64,000 bases of DNA. It comes from Zoogloea oleivorans. Its GTDB lineage: Bacteria; Pseudomonadota; Gammaproteobacteria; Burkholderiales; Rhodocyclaceae. Where the stretch lies: the NCBI GenBank assembly GCA_030157785.1, contig JAOAUC010000055.1:1-64000 (forward strand), written 5' to 3'. A program made the position numbers and the translations under genes. The notes under the pieces were generated by a model, which ran no database searches, was not told the origin of the DNA, and saw only the letters and a program-made list of their open reading frames with translations. Below, one piece after another: positions 38,924 to 49,548 of the stretch (position 1 is the first letter of the stretch; every line of letters starts with the position of its first letter).

Positions 38924-41107
38924 TTACTTTCTGCGCCCCGCCGATGCCCCCGGACGGACGCTGAATCGGCCGACCAGACTGACAAGATTGGCAGCCTGTT
39001 CCCGCAATATGACCGATGCACTGGCACACACTTCGGCGTCGCTGCTATTGCGGTTGGTCACGCCATCGATCTGACCGAGGCCGGCAGCCACTTCGGAAAA
39101 GCCGGACGCCTGCTCCTGGGAGGCCCGTGCGATTTCCGAAAGCAGGGTGGACACCTTTGCCGAGGAACTCAGGATTTCGCCCAAAGCCGTGGAGGTTGTG
39201 GCCGCGATGGTGGCGCCCTGGCGGGTTTTCTCGGCCGACCCGGCGATCATGCCGGCGGCCTTGCGCGCCGCTTCGGCACTGCGATTGGCCAGATTGCGCA
39301 CTTCATCTGCCACGACGGCAAAGCCGCGGCCCTGCTCACCGGCCCGGGCGGCCTCGATCGCGGCATTCAGCGCCAGCAGATTGGTCTGCTCGGTGATCTC
39401 GTCGATAACCCGGATGATTTCCGTAATGCTGGTGCCGGCCTGCTCGATCTCGCCCATGGCCCGAACCATCTCGCTCATGTGGCCGCTGGCGCTCACGGCC
39501 ACCGCCTGGGCAGACTTGGACAGGCTGTCCGCCTGACCCGCGTTCTGCGCATTCTGGTGAGTGTTCGCGGTCATCTGCTGCACCGCACTGCCGATCTCGG
39601 TGACCGACGAGGCCGATGCCGCAGCCCCCGCCGACAAGCCCTGGCTAAGCTCGGAAACCTGCTCGGCGCTGGCGGTGATCTCCCGCGCCCCACCCTGCAG
39701 CTGGCAAACCATGTCGTTCAGGTTGTCGAGCATGCGCTGCAGGGCCGAGCCGAGCTGATCGCTGCTCGACGCCAGTTCGATCTCGATGTTCAGATCGCCC
39801 TGGGAAATACGTTCGGCAATCTCGGCCCGGGCCTGCAAACGGGCCGCCATATCGTTGAGGGCCACCGCCAGGCGGCCCACTTCGTCGTCGGTGTGGTGAT
39901 CGATGCGGCTCGAAAAATCACCGAGCCGGATCGTGTTGGCCAAAACTTCCGCCTCGCGGATCGGCCGACTCAGGGAACCGGCGGCAAACCACAGGAAGCT
40001 CGTGCCCCCCAGCGCCACCAGCAGCCCGACGGCCACCTGCCACCAGGCCGACGTGCTGGCACGGCTCGAGAGGTCCTTGTCCAGCTTGTAGGCGTCGGCG
40101 AGCACCACATCCTTGCTGACCTTGATCATGACCGACCAGGGCTTGCCCGTGCGGCCCAGCTGGATCGGCGCCAGGGCCGTGATGATGCCCGTGTGCTCAT
40201 CCAGCGAGGACACTGACTTGCCGGCCTGGATGTCGGCCAGCACCGTCTTCCAGCCCTCCCCCGGCATCACCTCCTGGAAATGCTTGCCGATGAGCGCGGG
40301 CTTCTCGCTGTCGGCAACGATCAGGCCCATGTTGCTGATGATCACCACCTCGCCCTTGCCGTCGAACAATCCACGGTCAGCCTGCTGGGACAGCTCCTGG
40401 ACAAAGTCCAGGTTGTAGTCGGTGCCCGCCACCCCCATGAACTTGCCGTTCACCACAATCGGCACCGACAGGGTGGTGAGCCACACCTGCTTGCCCTGCA
40501 CGATGTAAGGGAAGGGATCGAGCACGCTTTCGGTCTGGGTGTCCCGCGGGCCGATGTACCAGCCGCCCTTCAGCACCCCGTTGGGATGCTTGTCCATGGT
40601 GTCGTATTCCACCAAGGGCTGGACGGCGATATTGCCCTTCGCGTCCCGGTTCCAGTAGGGGGTGAAACGGCCGTGCTTTTCGTTGTTGCCATCGCGCCCG
40701 GTGCGGAACTGGTCGTCCCGCCCGTCAAGGGCATTGGGCTCCCAGCAGGAATAGGTGCCGTTGAAATCCGGGTTGTGCTTGAGCACATTGAGCAGCACCG
40801 CATTGATCTGGTTGCGGCCAAGGGCCAGGCCGTTGTCCTGCTTGCCCAGCTCGAAGACATGCGCCATGGTGCGGGCGGCGTCGAGGGCCACGTCGAATTT
40901 CGCCTGGATGGTGCCGGCCTGGGTGCCGGCCACGCCCTTCAGGCTCGCCAGGGTACTGTCCTTCACCTGCCCGCTCACCCGGGTGCTGACCAAATCCTGG
41001 GTGTCCCGGGCCGAATAGACGCCGTAGCCGACAGTAGACACCACAGCCACCACCAGACACGCCCCCGCCACCGCGGAAATCCTTTGCTGTATCGAACTGA
41101 ATTTCAT
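38924..41107 (-). CDS. Methyl-accepting chemotaxis protein with dCache-type sensor
   Basis: A 727-residue chemoreceptor. One membrane helix (about 10-32), a periplasmic double-Cache sensor (about 40-355, including [15 protein letters not shown] and [14 protein letters not shown]), a second helix (about 375-398), a HAMP domain and a methyl-accepting signalling domain follow. The highly conserved hairpin tip reads [32 protein letters not shown]. It controls CheA activity in response to a periplasmic ligand. A dCache sensor often binds amino acids or organic acids, but the ligand here is not identifiable. No che genes adjoin it. Confidence 0.94.
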   Translation of the reverse strand: MKFSSIQQRISAVAGACLVVAVVSTVGYGVYSARDTQDLVSTRVSGQVKDSTLASLKGVAGTQAGTIQAKFDVALDAARTMAHVFELGKQDNGLALGRNQINAVLLNVLKHNPDFNGTYSCWEPNALDGRDDQFRTGRDGNNEKHGRFTPYWNRDAKGNIAVQPLVEYDTMDKHPNGVLKGGWYIGPRDTQTESVLDPFPYIVQGKQVWLTTLSVPIVVNGKFMGVAGTDYNLDFVQELSQQADRGLFDGKGEVVIISNMGLIVADSEKPALIGKHFQEVMPGEGWKTVLADIQAGKSVSSLDEHTGIITALAPIQLGRTGKPWSVMIKVSKDVVLADAYKLDKDLSSRASTSAWWQVAVGLLVALGGTSFLWFAAGSLSRPIREAEVLANTIRLGDFSSRIDHHTDDEVGRLAVALNDMAARLQARAEIAERISQGDLNIEIELASSSDQLGSALQRMLDNLNDMVCQLQGGAREITASAEQVSELSQGLSAGAAASASSVTEIGSAVQQMTANTHQNAQNAGQADSLSKSAQAVAVSASGHMSEMVRAMGEIEQAGTSITEIIRVIDEITEQTNLLALNAAIEAARAGEQGRGFAVVADEVRNLANRSAEAARKAAGMIAGSAEKTRQGATIAATTSTALGEILSSSAKVSTLLSEIARASQEQASGFSEVAAGLGQIDGVTNRNSSDAEVCASASVILREQAANLVSLVGRFSVRPGASAGRRK

Positions 41108-41436
41108 TGCCAGACCTTTCGTTAATCGCATCTCGACGCCACAACGAACACCGTCTATTTCTGATGCAATGTTTAACAAGCGAAATGCGGGAGCAGGGCA
41201 TTTCCGCTACATTTTTGAACTGATATGCACTTTTTTGAAAAGCGGGACAGACAGAGAAAGTTCCATGCCTGGAAGCAGCGGACCGTGGCAGGCAATGGCC
41301 TTCATGAAGGCTCCACGCCAACCTGGACATATATCTAAAGTAGTAACGGCAGCTGGCTCGACAACCTGAAGCGACCCTGGCTTCATTTGTGATGTACGCA
41401 CCCGGGTCCGGGTCGACGCCGCCGACATTCCGATCC
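41108..41436. other. Intergenic region between chemoreceptor and nap operon
   Basis: This stretch of about 330 bases carries no convincing gene. Short ORFs on both strands have no ribosome binding site and are not conserved-looking. It should hold the chemoreceptor promoter, but no clear sigma-28 or sigma-70 pair is visible. A small inverted repeat, GAAATGC/GCATTTC at 41182-41204, is of unknown meaning. It is relatively AT-rich. Confidence 0.5.
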
Positions 41437-41470
41437 ACAAAAAAAGCAAACGGGCCGCATACGCGGCCCG
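41437..41470 (-). terminator. Terminator of the nap operon
   Basis: On the reverse strand GGGCCGC and GCGGCCC pair around a four-base loop and are followed by GTTTGCTTTTTTT. It lies about 60 bases past the napC stop. Confidence 0.8.
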
Positions 41471-41528
41471 CCTACTCCCCATACCGGATCAGCCGATCCG
41501 GCGTTCTGCTCTCCCCTCGCTCCTTCGT

Positions 41529-42185
41529 TCAGCCCTTGGCAGCCTTGTCGGCTTCGGGCTTGGTCTCTTCAGGCTTGACCGGCGGATGGAACTCTTCCGG
41601 CGTGGCGCCATGCTTCGGCGCGCCGATGGCCTGCTCCACTTCCGGCAGCGTGTGGGCGATGCCCTTGTGGCAGTCGATGCACGTCTTGCCTTCGTTCAGG
41701 CCCGTCTGGTGCGCCTTGGAGGAGCGACGCCCCTGCTCGGCGTAGTCGAAGCCGTCGTAGTTGTGGCAGTTGCGGCACTCGCGGGAGTCGGTCTTCTTCA
41801 TACGCTCCCACTCGTGCTTGGCCAGCTCCAGGCGCTTGGCGTTGAATTTCTCGGGCGTGTCGATGGTGCCGAGAACCTTGTGCAGGACTTCGTTGGACGC
41901 CTGGATCTTGCGGATCATCTTGGGGCCCCACGCCTTGGGCACGTGGCAGTCCGGGCAGGTGGCCCGCACGCCGGAGCGGTTCGAGGCGTGGATGGTGTTG
42001 CGGTACTCCTGATAGACGTTGTCCTTCATCTCGTGGCACGAGATGCAGAACTCTTCCCGGTTGGTCCATTCCATGGCCGTGTTGAAAGCGCCCCAGAACA
42101 GGATGCCGGCGATGAACAGCATCGCGGCAAAACCCCAGCCCAGAGTGCGGATTCGGCCGATCAGGCCCTTCTTGTTGGTATCCAT
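41529..42185 (-). CDS. napC: NapC tetrahaem cytochrome c quinol dehydrogenase
   Basis: A 218-residue NapC/NirT-family protein. An N-terminal membrane anchor (about 12-35) is followed by four haem sites: CISCH, CPDCH, CRNCH and CIDCH. It oxidises membrane quinol and passes electrons through NapB to NapA. The C-terminal tail is rich in Pro, Lys and Glu. GGGAG lies eleven bases before the ATG. Last gene of the nap operon, 25 bases after napB. Confidence 0.96.
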   Translation of the reverse strand: MDTNKKGLIGRIRTLGWGFAAMLFIAGILFWGAFNTAMEWTNREEFCISCHEMKDNVYQEYRNTIHASNRSGVRATCPDCHVPKAWGPKMIRKIQASNEVLHKVLGTIDTPEKFNAKRLELAKHEWERMKKTDSRECRNCHNYDGFDYAEQGRRSSKAHQTGLNEGKTCIDCHKGIAHTLPEVEQAIGAPKHGATPEEFHPPVKPEETKPEADKAAKG

Positions 42186-42210
42186 TTGTCCGTACTCCCT
42201 TGTCTATGCT

Positions 42211-42690
42211 TCAGCGCATGCCGGTGCCGGGCTTGAAGGTGTTGCCCACCAGTGGCTTGGCGTCGCTCTGGGGCACGTGGCACTGGTTGCAGAAATAGCG
42301 CCGCGGCGACACGCTGGACAGCTCTTCGCCGTCACGGGTCTTGAAGTGGGTGACCGAGATCTTGGTTGCGCCGGTTTCCTTGGCGCGCGCCCAGGCGTGG
42401 CAGTCCAGGCACTTGTTGAAGTTCTTGGTCACGGTGTAGCCCTTGATCGTGTGCGGGATCAGTGGCGGCTGCTGGACGAAATCGCGCGGCAGCGGCGGCT
42501 GGTCACGGCCGTAGCGGGTGCCGTCGCCTTCCGGGTCGCTGGCGTTGATCTCGGCACCGCGCAGGCTCATCAGCTTGATCGGCGGCTCGGAGGCAGCCAC
42601 GGCGGCAACGGGAGCGAGGAAAGTCTGGGCCAGGCACAGCGCCAGTGCAGCAGCCCGCAAGCGGGCGGAATTGAAGGTCGGCTTGTTCAT
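42211..42690 (-). CDS. napB: NapB dihaem cytochrome c subunit of periplasmic nitrate reductase
   Basis: A 159-residue secreted cytochrome. The signal peptide ends near residue 33 (VAAVAAS), and two haem sites, CLDCH and CNQCH, match the NapB family along with GYTVTKNFNKCLDCH and SPRRYFCNQCHVPQ. It carries electrons from NapC to NapA. The ATG at 42690 has AAAGGAG eight bases upstream and overlaps the napH stop by one base. The preceding GTG is less likely. Confidence 0.95.
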   Translation of the reverse strand: MNKPTFNSARLRAAALALCLAQTFLAPVAAVAASEPPIKLMSLRGAEINASDPEGDGTRYGRDQPPLPRDFVQQPPLIPHTIKGYTVTKNFNKCLDCHAWARAKETGATKISVTHFKTRDGEELSSVSPRRYFCNQCHVPQSDAKPLVGNTFKPGTGMR

Positions 42691-43559
42691 CACTCGCTCC
42701 TTTGGTCGAACCTATGGGTCATTTTGAAAACCTGTTTGTCACACACATCAATGCAGCGGCCGCAGGTGGTGCAGTCTGAGGCCAGGATAAGCGGGCTTTC
42801 CTGCCCGACCTTCTTGAGGGCCGGGCGGATTACCTGGGGTTCGGGGCATACGGCAAAGCAGTCCATGCAGTCGTCGCAGGCCTTGCGGTTGGGCGCAGCA
42901 ACGCGCAGCAGGGCTTTTTTGCCGAGCAAACCGTAAAAGGCACCGACCGGGCACAGGTGACCGCACCAGCCGCGGCTGGCCACCAGCAGGTCGTACATGA
43001 AGATGCCGGCGATGACGAACAGCCCGCCGCTCATGCCGAAAATCAGGCCACGGTGCAGCAGGGACACGGGATTGACCCATTCCCAGGCCAGCGTGCCGGT
43101 CGCCGCCGCGGCCAGCAGCAGGCCGCCGAGCAGCCAGTAGCGGGTGTTGGCGTCAGGCACACGGCCGGTCTTGATGCCAAGGCGGCGGCGCGACCAGGCG
43201 GCGGCATCGGTGACCACATTCACCGGGCACACCCAGCTACAGAACACCCGCCCGCCGATCAGCAGGTAGAAGCCGAGGACGATGGCGGCGCCGATCAACG
43301 CACTGCTGTAGGGCAAATGGCCGGTGACAAGCGTCTGTAAAACCAGCAAGGGGTCGGTGAGCGGCAGCACGCCGAGGGTCAGCGACGAGGACAGGTTGCC
43401 CTTGGCTATCCACACGCCGAACCACGGGCCGCTGAGGAAGGCCAGCAGGATCAGCAACTGGCTGGCCCGGCGCAGGATCAGCCAGCGCTGGCGTTGCCAC
43501 AGGCTGCGGGCCGGCGCGCAGCCGGAAGCGGAAGAAACTGTCGTGGTGGCCATGCTCAT
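42690..43559 (-). CDS. napH: NapH membrane ferredoxin-type quinol dehydrogenase subunit
   Basis: A 289-residue polytopic protein with four to five helices. The cytoplasmic CxxxCP motifs appear as FCSWVCPVN and WCGHLCPVG. Two [4Fe-4S] ferredoxin motifs occur near the C-terminus: [12 protein letters not shown] and [11 protein letters not shown]. With NapG it forms an alternative quinol-oxidising route to NapA. It overlaps napG by four bases and napB by one, so translation is coupled. Confidence 0.95.
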   Translation of the reverse strand: MSMATTTVSSASGCAPARSLWQRQRWLILRRASQLLILLAFLSGPWFGVWIAKGNLSSSLTLGVLPLTDPLLVLQTLVTGHLPYSSALIGAAIVLGFYLLIGGRVFCSWVCPVNVVTDAAAWSRRRLGIKTGRVPDANTRYWLLGGLLLAAAATGTLAWEWVNPVSLLHRGLIFGMSGGLFVIAGIFMYDLLVASRGWCGHLCPVGAFYGLLGKKALLRVAAPNRKACDDCMDCFAVCPEPQVIRPALKKVGQESPLILASDCTTCGRCIDVCDKQVFKMTHRFDQRSE

Positions 43560-44458
43560 GGCTTCCAGCGGGAGTTGATGCCGGCAGCGGTTTTCGCGGG
43601 CGGCGGCGGAACACTGGGTGCGGCGGGGGCAGCGCCCGTCGGGGCCGTCACGGCTTCGGTGGCGGCACGACCGGCGGTGGAGCCTTCAAAGCCGCGGGCC
43701 GGCATTTCGACCTGCTCGCCGATAAGCGAACCACCGTGACGGGCCTTTTCTTCCCAGCTCTTGCGGTAATGGGCCGGCAAGGCGCCCTGGGCGAGCTGAC
43801 GCGGAAAGACCTTGATGGCCGCCTCGGGCAGCACGCAGGATTTCTCGCACTTGCCGCAGCCGGTGCAGGCGTCCGAATGGACGGTGGGCAGCAGCATGGC
43901 GTGCCGGTCGGAGCGCGGGTTGTGGTGAGTTTCGAGGGTGATCGCCTTGTCGATGACCGGGCACACCCGGTAGCACACGTCGCAGCGCAGACCGAGGAAA
44001 TTAAGGCAGCTCTCGTGATCGACGAGGGCCGCGAGACCCATCTGGGCCTTGTTGATGTCGGTGAGCTGGCGGTCCAGCGCACCAGTGGGGCAAGCCTTCA
44101 CGCAGGGAATGTCGTCGCACATTTCGCAGGCGATCTTCCGGGCGGTGAAGTAAGGCGTGCCGGTGGCAACCGGCTCGCCCAGGTCGGAAAGTTTGAGGGT
44201 GTCGTAGGGACAGTCGCGCACACACAGGCCGCAGCGCACACAGGCCGCCAGAAAATCAGCCTCCGGCAGCGCACCGGGCGGACGCAGGGCTTGGGCCGGC
44301 AAGGCCGCGGCCTGGCGCGAGTAAAGCCCCGCGCCGAGCGCCAACAGGCAGCCGCCGCCAGCCGCGGCTGCCACGCTGTTGATGAACTTGCGCCGCGCCA
44401 CCGACGCCGGAGAAGCGGCGGTCGATGACTTGCGGGCGGAGTTTTTGCCGGTGTCCAC
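43556..44458 (-). CDS. napG: NapG periplasmic ferredoxin-type protein
   Basis: A 300-residue Tat-exported iron-sulfur protein. The twin-arginine signal has ARRKFIN followed by a hydrophobic stretch. Four [4Fe-4S] motifs include [35 protein letters not shown] and [12 protein letters not shown] Pro/Ala-rich C-terminal tail of about 45 residues ([17 protein letters not shown]) is unusual for NapG. It starts at GTG without a strong Shine-Dalgarno sequence, after a 176-base gap from napA that holds a REP-type inverted repeat. The gap and weak start could make napGHBC expression differ from napFDA. Confidence 0.94.
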   Translation of the reverse strand: MDTGKNSARKSSTAASPASVARRKFINSVAAAAGGGCLLALGAGLYSRQAAALPAQALRPPGALPEADFLAACVRCGLCVRDCPYDTLKLSDLGEPVATGTPYFTARKIACEMCDDIPCVKACPTGALDRQLTDINKAQMGLAALVDHESCLNFLGLRCDVCYRVCPVIDKAITLETHHNPRSDRHAMLLPTVHSDACTGCGKCEKSCVLPEAAIKVFPRQLAQGALPAHYRKSWEEKARHGGSLIGEQVEMPARGFEGSTAGRAATEAVTAPTGAAPAAPSVPPPPAKTAAGINSRWKP

Positions 44459-44504
44459 GATTGGTCAGGTAGTTGAATGCAGGCGTTGGAGGTGACTTGT
44501 TAAC

Positions 44505-44631
44505 CGCAGGGGCGACTGTAGGGGCGACTTCAGTCGCCCATCCACGCGTTGATCACAGGCATGCCTTTGACCGGAGTCCGAGGGCGACTCAAGTCGCCCC
44601 TACATCTACCCCTACAAGTCGCCCCTGCGCT
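44505..44631. repeat. REP-type inverted repeat (REPIN-like) inside the nap operon
   Basis: The left arm contains GCAGGGGCGACT and then GTAGGGGCGACTTCAGTCGCCC. The right arm, read in reverse complement, contains GCAGGGGCGACT and then GTAGGGGCGACTTGAGTCGCCC with a 13-base insertion. The two arms face each other across about 43 bases, and each arm contains its own short palindrome (GGGCGACTtcAGTCGCCC). The whole fits two REP sequences in inverted orientation, a mobile non-autonomous element. It fills the napA-napG gap and would form a long stem in the operon mRNA. Confidence 0.8.
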
Positions 44632-44634
44632 TCA

Positions 44635-47187
44635 TCAGGCGCGAAGCACCTTGACGGCGCACTTCTTGAAGTCGGTCTGCTTGGAGATCGGGCAGGTGGC
44701 ATCAAGGGTGAGCTTGTTCACCAGCTTCGATTCATCGAAGAAGGGCACGAAGATCAGGCCGACCGGGGGCTTGTTGCGGCCCTTGGTTTCGATGCGGGCC
44801 AGCATCTCGCCGCGCCGCGAGACCACCTTCACCTGCATGCCGCGCTGCAGGCCACGCTTCTTGGCATCGTCCGGGTGCATGAAGACTTGCGCCTCCGGCA
44901 CCGCCTTGTGCAACTCGGGCACACGCCGGGTCATGGTGCCGGTGTGCCAGTGCTCCAGCACGCGGCCGGTACACAGCCACATGTCGTACTCGGCATCGGG
45001 CTTCTCGGGAGGATCCTGGTAGGGCAGCGCGAAGATGACCGCCTTGCCGTCCTTGTGACCGTAGAACTTCACGCCCTCACCGGTCTTCACATAGGGGTCG
45101 TAACCTTCACGGTAGCGCCACAGGGTTTCCTTGCCGTCCACCACCGGCCAGCGCAGGCCGCGGGCCTTGTGATAGACGTCGAAGTTGGCCAGGTCGTGGC
45201 CGTGGCCGCGACCGAACTGGGCGTATTCCTCGAACAGGCCCTTCTGCAGGTAGAAGCCGAAGGCCTCGGCCTCGTCGTTGGTGTAGTTCTTGATGGCGTG
45301 CTCGTTCACCTTGGCCAGATCGCTCTTCGGGAACTTGTTGACCACCTTGTTGGCGTAGAGCACGTCGTAGAGCGTCTTGCCCTTGTACTCGGGCTTCTTG
45401 GCCAGCAGTTCGGCAGGCCACACTTCTTCCATCTTGAAGCGCTTGGAGAATTCGACGTACTGCCACAGGTCGGAGCGAGCCTCGCCCGGAGCCTTGACCT
45501 GCTGGCGCCATACCTGGGTACGCCGCTCGGCGTTGCCGAAGGCGCCTTCCTTCTCGGTCCACATGGCCGAGGGCAGGATCAGGTCGGCGGCCATCGCGGA
45601 CACCGTCGGATACACGTCGGAAACCACAACAAAAGCCGCCGGGTTGCGCCAGCCCGGATAGATTTCCTGGTTGACGTTGGGGCCGGCCTGCATGTTGTTG
45701 GTGGTGCTGGTCCAGTAGCACTTGAGCTTGCCGTCCTTGAGGGCACGGCTCTGGGCCACGGCGTGGAGGCCGATCTTGTCGGGAATGGTGCCGTCCGGCA
45801 GCTGCCAGATTTCCTCGGCGTGCTTGCGGTGCTCCGGGTTGGTCACCAGCATGTCGGCCGGCAGGCGATGAGAGAAGGTGCCCACTTCACGTGCCGTGCC
45901 GCAGGCAGACGGCTGGCCGGTAAGCGAGAACGGGCCGGAACCCGGCGTGGCGATCTTGCCCACCAGCAGGTGGACGTTGTAGATCATGTTGTTCGCCCAG
46001 GTGCCGCGGGTGTGCTGGTTGAAGCCCATGGTCCAGAAGCTGACGACCTTCTTCTTCGGGTCGGCATACAGCTCGGCGAGCTTCTTGAGGCGCTCCTGCG
46101 GGACGCCGGAAAGCTTGGAGACTTTTTCGAGGGTGTATTCGGAGACGAACTTCCTGAACTCTTCGAAGTTGCTCGGCTTGGCGTCGCTGGGGTTGTTCTT
46201 GGGCTTGCCGTCGGCGCCGGGGTAGCCGTTGAACTTGGCGTCCTTTTCAAGGGCGTGGGCGGGGCGCAGGCCGAAACCGATGTCGGTTTCACCCATCTTG
46301 AAGTTCACGTTTTTCTTGACGAACTCCTGGTTAACCTTGCCCGTCTGGATGATGTGGTTGCAGATGTAGTTCAGGATCGCCAGGTCGGTTTGCGGCGTGA
46401 AGATCATGCCGTTGTCGGCCAGCTCGAAGCTGCGGTGCTCGAAGGTGGACAGCACGTGCACCTGGGTGTCGGTCTTGGTCAGGCGGCGGTCGGTGATGCG
46501 GGTCCACAGGATGGGGTGCATCTCGGCCATGTTCGAGCCCCACAGCACGAAGGCGTCGGCCTGCTCGATGTCGTCGTAGCAGCCCATCGGCTCGTCCATG
46601 CCGAAGGTGCGCATGAAGCCGGTTACCGCCGAAGCCATGCAGTGGCGGGCGTTGGGGTCGAGGTTGTTGGAGCGGAAGCCGGCCTTCATCAGCTTGGAGG
46701 CGGCGTAGCCTTCAAAGATGGTCCATTGGCCGGAGCCGAACATGGCGACCGAGCCCGGGCCTTCGGCCTTCATGGCGGTCTTCCACTTTTCGGCCATGAT
46801 GTCGAAGGCCGCATTCCAGCTGATCGGGGTGAACTCACCGTCCTTGCTGTACTTGCCATCCTTCATGCGCAACAGCGGCCGCGTCAGGCGATCCTCGCCG
46901 TACATGATCTTCGACAGGAAGTAGCCTTTGATGCAGTTGAGGCCCCGGTTCACCTGGGAATCCGGATCCCCCTGGGTGGCCACCACGCGGCCGTCCTGCA
47001 CGCCCACCAGCACCGAGCAGCCGGTGCCGCAGAAACGGCACGGGGCCTTGTCCCAACGCACCTTGCTGTCTGGCGCCACGGCCGCAGCTTCCTTGGGGGC
47101 CGCCAGCACCGGGATGGAAATGCCTGCCGAGGCGGCGGCGGTGGCGATCGCCTGGGTCTTGATGAAGTCGCGTCGATTGATGGTCAT
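44635..47187 (-). CDS. napA: NapA periplasmic nitrate reductase catalytic subunit
   Basis: An 850-residue molybdopterin enzyme reducing nitrate to nitrite in the periplasm. The Tat signal reads [13 protein letters not shown] and ends near residue 30. The [4Fe-4S] ligands are C-x2-C-x3-C-x27-C starting at CRFCGTGC. The Mo-ligating Cys is in [10 protein letters not shown] (about residue 181). The bis-MGD-binding C-terminus is complete. It is slightly longer than typical NapA (about 830). The ATG at 47187 has GAGGAGG nine bases upstream and overlaps napD by four bases. Electrons come from NapB. Confidence 0.97.
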   Translation of the reverse strand: MTINRRDFIKTQAIATAAASAGISIPVLAAPKEAAAVAPDSKVRWDKAPCRFCGTGCSVLVGVQDGRVVATQGDPDSQVNRGLNCIKGYFLSKIMYGEDRLTRPLLRMKDGKYSKDGEFTPISWNAAFDIMAEKWKTAMKAEGPGSVAMFGSGQWTIFEGYAASKLMKAGFRSNNLDPNARHCMASAVTGFMRTFGMDEPMGCYDDIEQADAFVLWGSNMAEMHPILWTRITDRRLTKTDTQVHVLSTFEHRSFELADNGMIFTPQTDLAILNYICNHIIQTGKVNQEFVKKNVNFKMGETDIGFGLRPAHALEKDAKFNGYPGADGKPKNNPSDAKPSNFEEFRKFVSEYTLEKVSKLSGVPQERLKKLAELYADPKKKVVSFWTMGFNQHTRGTWANNMIYNVHLLVGKIATPGSGPFSLTGQPSACGTAREVGTFSHRLPADMLVTNPEHRKHAEEIWQLPDGTIPDKIGLHAVAQSRALKDGKLKCYWTSTTNNMQAGPNVNQEIYPGWRNPAAFVVVSDVYPTVSAMAADLILPSAMWTEKEGAFGNAERRTQVWRQQVKAPGEARSDLWQYVEFSKRFKMEEVWPAELLAKKPEYKGKTLYDVLYANKVVNKFPKSDLAKVNEHAIKNYTNDEAEAFGFYLQKGLFEEYAQFGRGHGHDLANFDVYHKARGLRWPVVDGKETLWRYREGYDPYVKTGEGVKFYGHKDGKAVIFALPYQDPPEKPDAEYDMWLCTGRVLEHWHTGTMTRRVPELHKAVPEAQVFMHPDDAKKRGLQRGMQVKVVSRRGEMLARIETKGRNKPPVGLIFVPFFDESKLVNKLTLDATCPISKQTDFKKCAVKVLRA

Positions 47188-47468
47188 GATTGAGCCTCCT
47201 CGCAAGGGGAATTCGGTGTTGGCTGATGATTTGAAACTTGAACGTCGCGGTGTTCGTAGGCCAGGGTTGCCGCAAGCACCTGCGGAACCCGGTGAATGGC
47301 GATCAGGGTGTCGGACATGGCCGCACCTTCCGCATCCTCGACGGTGACCACGAGCTTGCCGTCGGGCGACATGCCGTGACACTCGACACCGGGGAAAGCG
47401 GTCAGGGCGGCTTCCGCTTCGGCGCGGGCCTCGGGACGGACGCGCAGGACGAGACTGACTATGTTCAT
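47184..47468 (-). CDS. napD: NapD, NapA-specific Tat chaperone
   Basis: A 94-residue cytoplasmic protein of the NapD family with the ferredoxin-like pattern [13 protein letters not shown], then [16 protein letters not shown] and INRVPQV-like [16 protein letters not shown]. It binds the NapA signal peptide so that cofactor loading precedes export. Start and stop overlap its neighbours by four bases, consistent with tight coupling to napA. Confidence 0.93.
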   Translation of the reverse strand: MNIVSLVLRVRPEARAEAEAALTAFPGVECHGMSPDGKLVVTVEDAEGAAMSDTLIAIHRVPQVLAATLAYEHRDVQVSNHQPTPNSPCEEAQS

Positions 47469-47965
47469 GGAAGCTCCGGCTCTGGATTGAAGGCCACGCG
47501 CTGCACGGCCAGGACCGGGCAGGTGGGAATGCAGGCACCGCAGCCGTTACAGGCGGTGTTATCCACGTCCGGCAGGGCTACCCCGCCGATACGCGGACGG
47601 AAGCGGATCGCGCTCACGTCGCAGATTTCGCCGCACACGCGGCATTCCACGTTCTGGGCCGCCAGGCAGCCTTCGCCGATGGAAATGCCGAAAGCCCAGG
47701 GGGTTTGCGCCACATCGCGGCCGATGGCGCCGGTGTTGCAGGCACGGGAACAGTCGCCGCAAAAGGTGCAGGCAGCAGCAGAGAAGTCGGCCACCGGGTA
47801 GTCACCCGCCCCGCGCACCAGCAAGCCCGTGGGGCACGCCTTAACGCAGTCGTCGCAGCGGGTGCAACGATCAAGAAACAAGGCCTCGGATGCGCTCCAG
47901 GGCGGCCTGAACGGCGCCGGGGCGGGCGCACGGCCACCCAGAAAGCGACGTCGGGATGCATCCAT
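47465..47965 (-). CDS. napF: NapF ferredoxin-type protein
   Basis: A 166-residue cytoplasmic iron-sulfur protein with cysteine groups [40 protein letters not shown] and [12 protein letters not shown], enough for three to four [4Fe-4S] clusters. The N-terminus carries RRRFLGG, a conserved NapF feature that is not a full Tat signal. NapF is thought to help iron-sulfur or cofactor maturation of NapA in the cytoplasm. First gene of the operon in the order napF-D-A-G-H-B-C. Confidence 0.93.
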   Translation of the reverse strand: MDASRRRFLGGRAPAPAPFRPPWSASEALFLDRCTRCDDCVKACPTGLLVRGAGDYPVADFSAAACTFCGDCSRACNTGAIGRDVAQTPWAFGISIGEGCLAAQNVECRVCGEICDVSAIRFRPRIGGVALPDVDNTACNGCGACIPTCPVLAVQRVAFNPEPELP

Positions 47966-48024
47966 TTTGAGATCAGGGTTATTTCAGAACGAACCGATCA
48001 TATTGCTCACCATAGAAAGAAACC

Positions 48025-48038
48025 TTGATCTGTGCGAA
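48025..48038 (-). promoter_or_regulatory. Degenerate FNR/DNR-type site before napF
   Basis: On the reverse strand TTCGCACAGATCAA has a perfect ATCAA half and a poor partner half, 60-73 bases upstream of napF. The word ACAGATCAAGG is shared with the site before norE. Weak on its own; supported by gene function. Confidence 0.35.
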
Positions 48039-48059
48039 GAAATTCGATGTTGCAGCGCA

Positions 48060-48095
48060 GACGTAAAAAAGGCCCGCTGGAGCACAGCGGGCCTT
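48060..48095 (-). terminator. Terminator of mpl
   Basis: On the reverse strand AAGGCCCGCTG and CAGCGGGCCTT form an 11-bp stem followed by TTTTACG. It lies 20 bases beyond the mpl stop, separating mpl from the nap promoter. Confidence 0.8.
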
Positions 48096-48114
48096 GCAGG
48101 GAGAGGCGTAGACC

Positions 48115-49461
48115 TCAGCCGCCCAGGGCCGCCAGCAGCTTGCCGTGAATACCGCCAAAGCCGCCATTGCTCATGACCAGAATGCGGTCGCCGTCACGCG
48201 CCTCGGCAACAATGGCCGCCACCAGCGCATCCAGGTCGTCCTCGACGAGCGTCTTGCCGGCAATCGGTGCCAGCGCCTCACGGGCGTCCCAACCCAGATT
48301 GGCCCCGTAGCAGAAGACCTTGTCGGCCTGGGTCAGGCTGGCCGGCAGTTGATCCTTCATCACGCCGAGCTTCATGGTGTTGGAGCGCGGCTCAAGCACC
48401 GCGAGGATGCGCGCATTGCCCACCTGGCGGCGCAGGCCTTCGACGGTCAGGGTGATGGCCGTCGGGTGATGGGCGAAGTCGTCGTACACCGCCACGCCGC
48501 GCACGGTGCCGCGCAGCTCCAAACGGCGCTTGACCCCCTCGAAACGCGTCAACGCATCCAGCGCCACTTCCGGCGTGACGCCCACGTGACGAGCCGCGGC
48601 GATGGCGGCCAGCGCGTTCGCCCGGTTATGGCGGCCAGACAGCGGCAGGCGCTTGCGGCCGATTTCCTTGCCCTGGAAGCGCACCACCACTTCATCCTCC
48701 ACCGAGCCTTCGGCCACCGACCAGCCGGCGGCGTCATTGAACCACTCCAGCTCCGACCAGCAACCCCGGGCAATCACCCGCGGCAGGGTTTCCTCGGCCG
48801 CGTTGGCGACGATCCGCCCGGATTTGGGAACGATCCGCACCAGGTGGTGGAACTGGGTTTCGATGGCGGCCAGATCGGCAAAGATGTCTGCGTGATCGAA
48901 CTCCAGGTTGTTCAGGATGGCCGTGCGCGGGCGGTAATGGACGAACTTGGAACGCTTGTCGCAGAAGGCGGTGTCGTACTCGTCGGCCTCGATGACGAAG
49001 AAGGGCGACTCGGTAAGCCGCGCCGAAAGGCCGAAGTTCTTCGGCACACCACCCACCAGGAAGCCCGGATTGAGGCCGGCGTCTTCCAGGATCCACGCCA
49101 GCAGCGAGGTGGTCGTCGTCTTGCCGTGAGTGCCGGCCACCGCCAGCACCCAGCGCCCCTGCAACACGTTCTCGGCCAGCCACTGGGGGCCGGAAACGTA
49201 GGGCAGCCCCTTGTCGAGGATTTCCTCGAGGAGCGGATTGCCGCGGGAAATCGCGTTGCCGACGACAAAAACGTCCGGCTCCAGCTTCAGCTGGTCAACC
49301 CCGTAGCCTTCGACCAGGCCAATGCCCTGCTCCTCCAGCTGGGTGCTCATCGGCGGATAGACGTTGGCGTCGCAGCCCGTCACGGTGTGGCCGGCGGCGC
49401 GCGCCAGCAGTGCCACGCCACCCATGAAGGTGCCGCAGATTCCAAGAATGTGAATGTGCAT
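48115..49461 (-). CDS. mpl: UDP-MurNAc:L-Ala-gamma-D-Glu-meso-DAP ligase
   Basis: A 448-residue Mur ligase of the Mpl type that recycles the cell-wall tripeptide onto UDP-MurNAc. The N-terminal Rossmann motif reads HILGICGTFMGGVALLARAAGH, the P-loop is VAGTHGKTTTTSLL, and EADEYDTAFCDKRSKFVHY and LNNLEFDHADIF match Mpl more closely than MurC. Catalytic-domain motifs FEGVKRRLE and YDDFAHHPTAI are present. It is transcribed alone and diverges from the gene at 49549. Confidence 0.95.
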   Translation of the reverse strand: MHIHILGICGTFMGGVALLARAAGHTVTGCDANVYPPMSTQLEEQGIGLVEGYGVDQLKLEPDVFVVGNAISRGNPLLEEILDKGLPYVSGPQWLAENVLQGRWVLAVAGTHGKTTTTSLLAWILEDAGLNPGFLVGGVPKNFGLSARLTESPFFVIEADEYDTAFCDKRSKFVHYRPRTAILNNLEFDHADIFADLAAIETQFHHLVRIVPKSGRIVANAAEETLPRVIARGCWSELEWFNDAAGWSVAEGSVEDEVVVRFQGKEIGRKRLPLSGRHNRANALAAIAAARHVGVTPEVALDALTRFEGVKRRLELRGTVRGVAVYDDFAHHPTAITLTVEGLRRQVGNARILAVLEPRSNTMKLGVMKDQLPASLTQADKVFCYGANLGWDAREALAPIAGKTLVEDDLDALVAAIVAEARDGDRILVMSNGGFGGIHGKLLAALGG

Positions 49462-49548
49462 GTAGTCCGTAAGCGCGGCCGAAACAGCGCCGCAACAGTC
49501 GTGTGTAGAATGGGGGGCATTCTAATCGAACGGGGAGCACCGACCGCC

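Noticed and set aside
41108..41528. Short ORFs on both strands between the chemoreceptor and napC
   Set aside because: No ribosome binding sites, no motifs, and one overlaps the nap terminator hairpin.
44505..44631. CRISPR array
   Set aside because: The repeats are few, in inverted orientation, palindromic and irregularly spaced. There are no cas genes; a REP-type element explains them.
44473..47193. 906-codon open frame on the plus strand opposite napA
   Set aside because: Antisense to napA, starting within the REP element. No ribosome site or domain.
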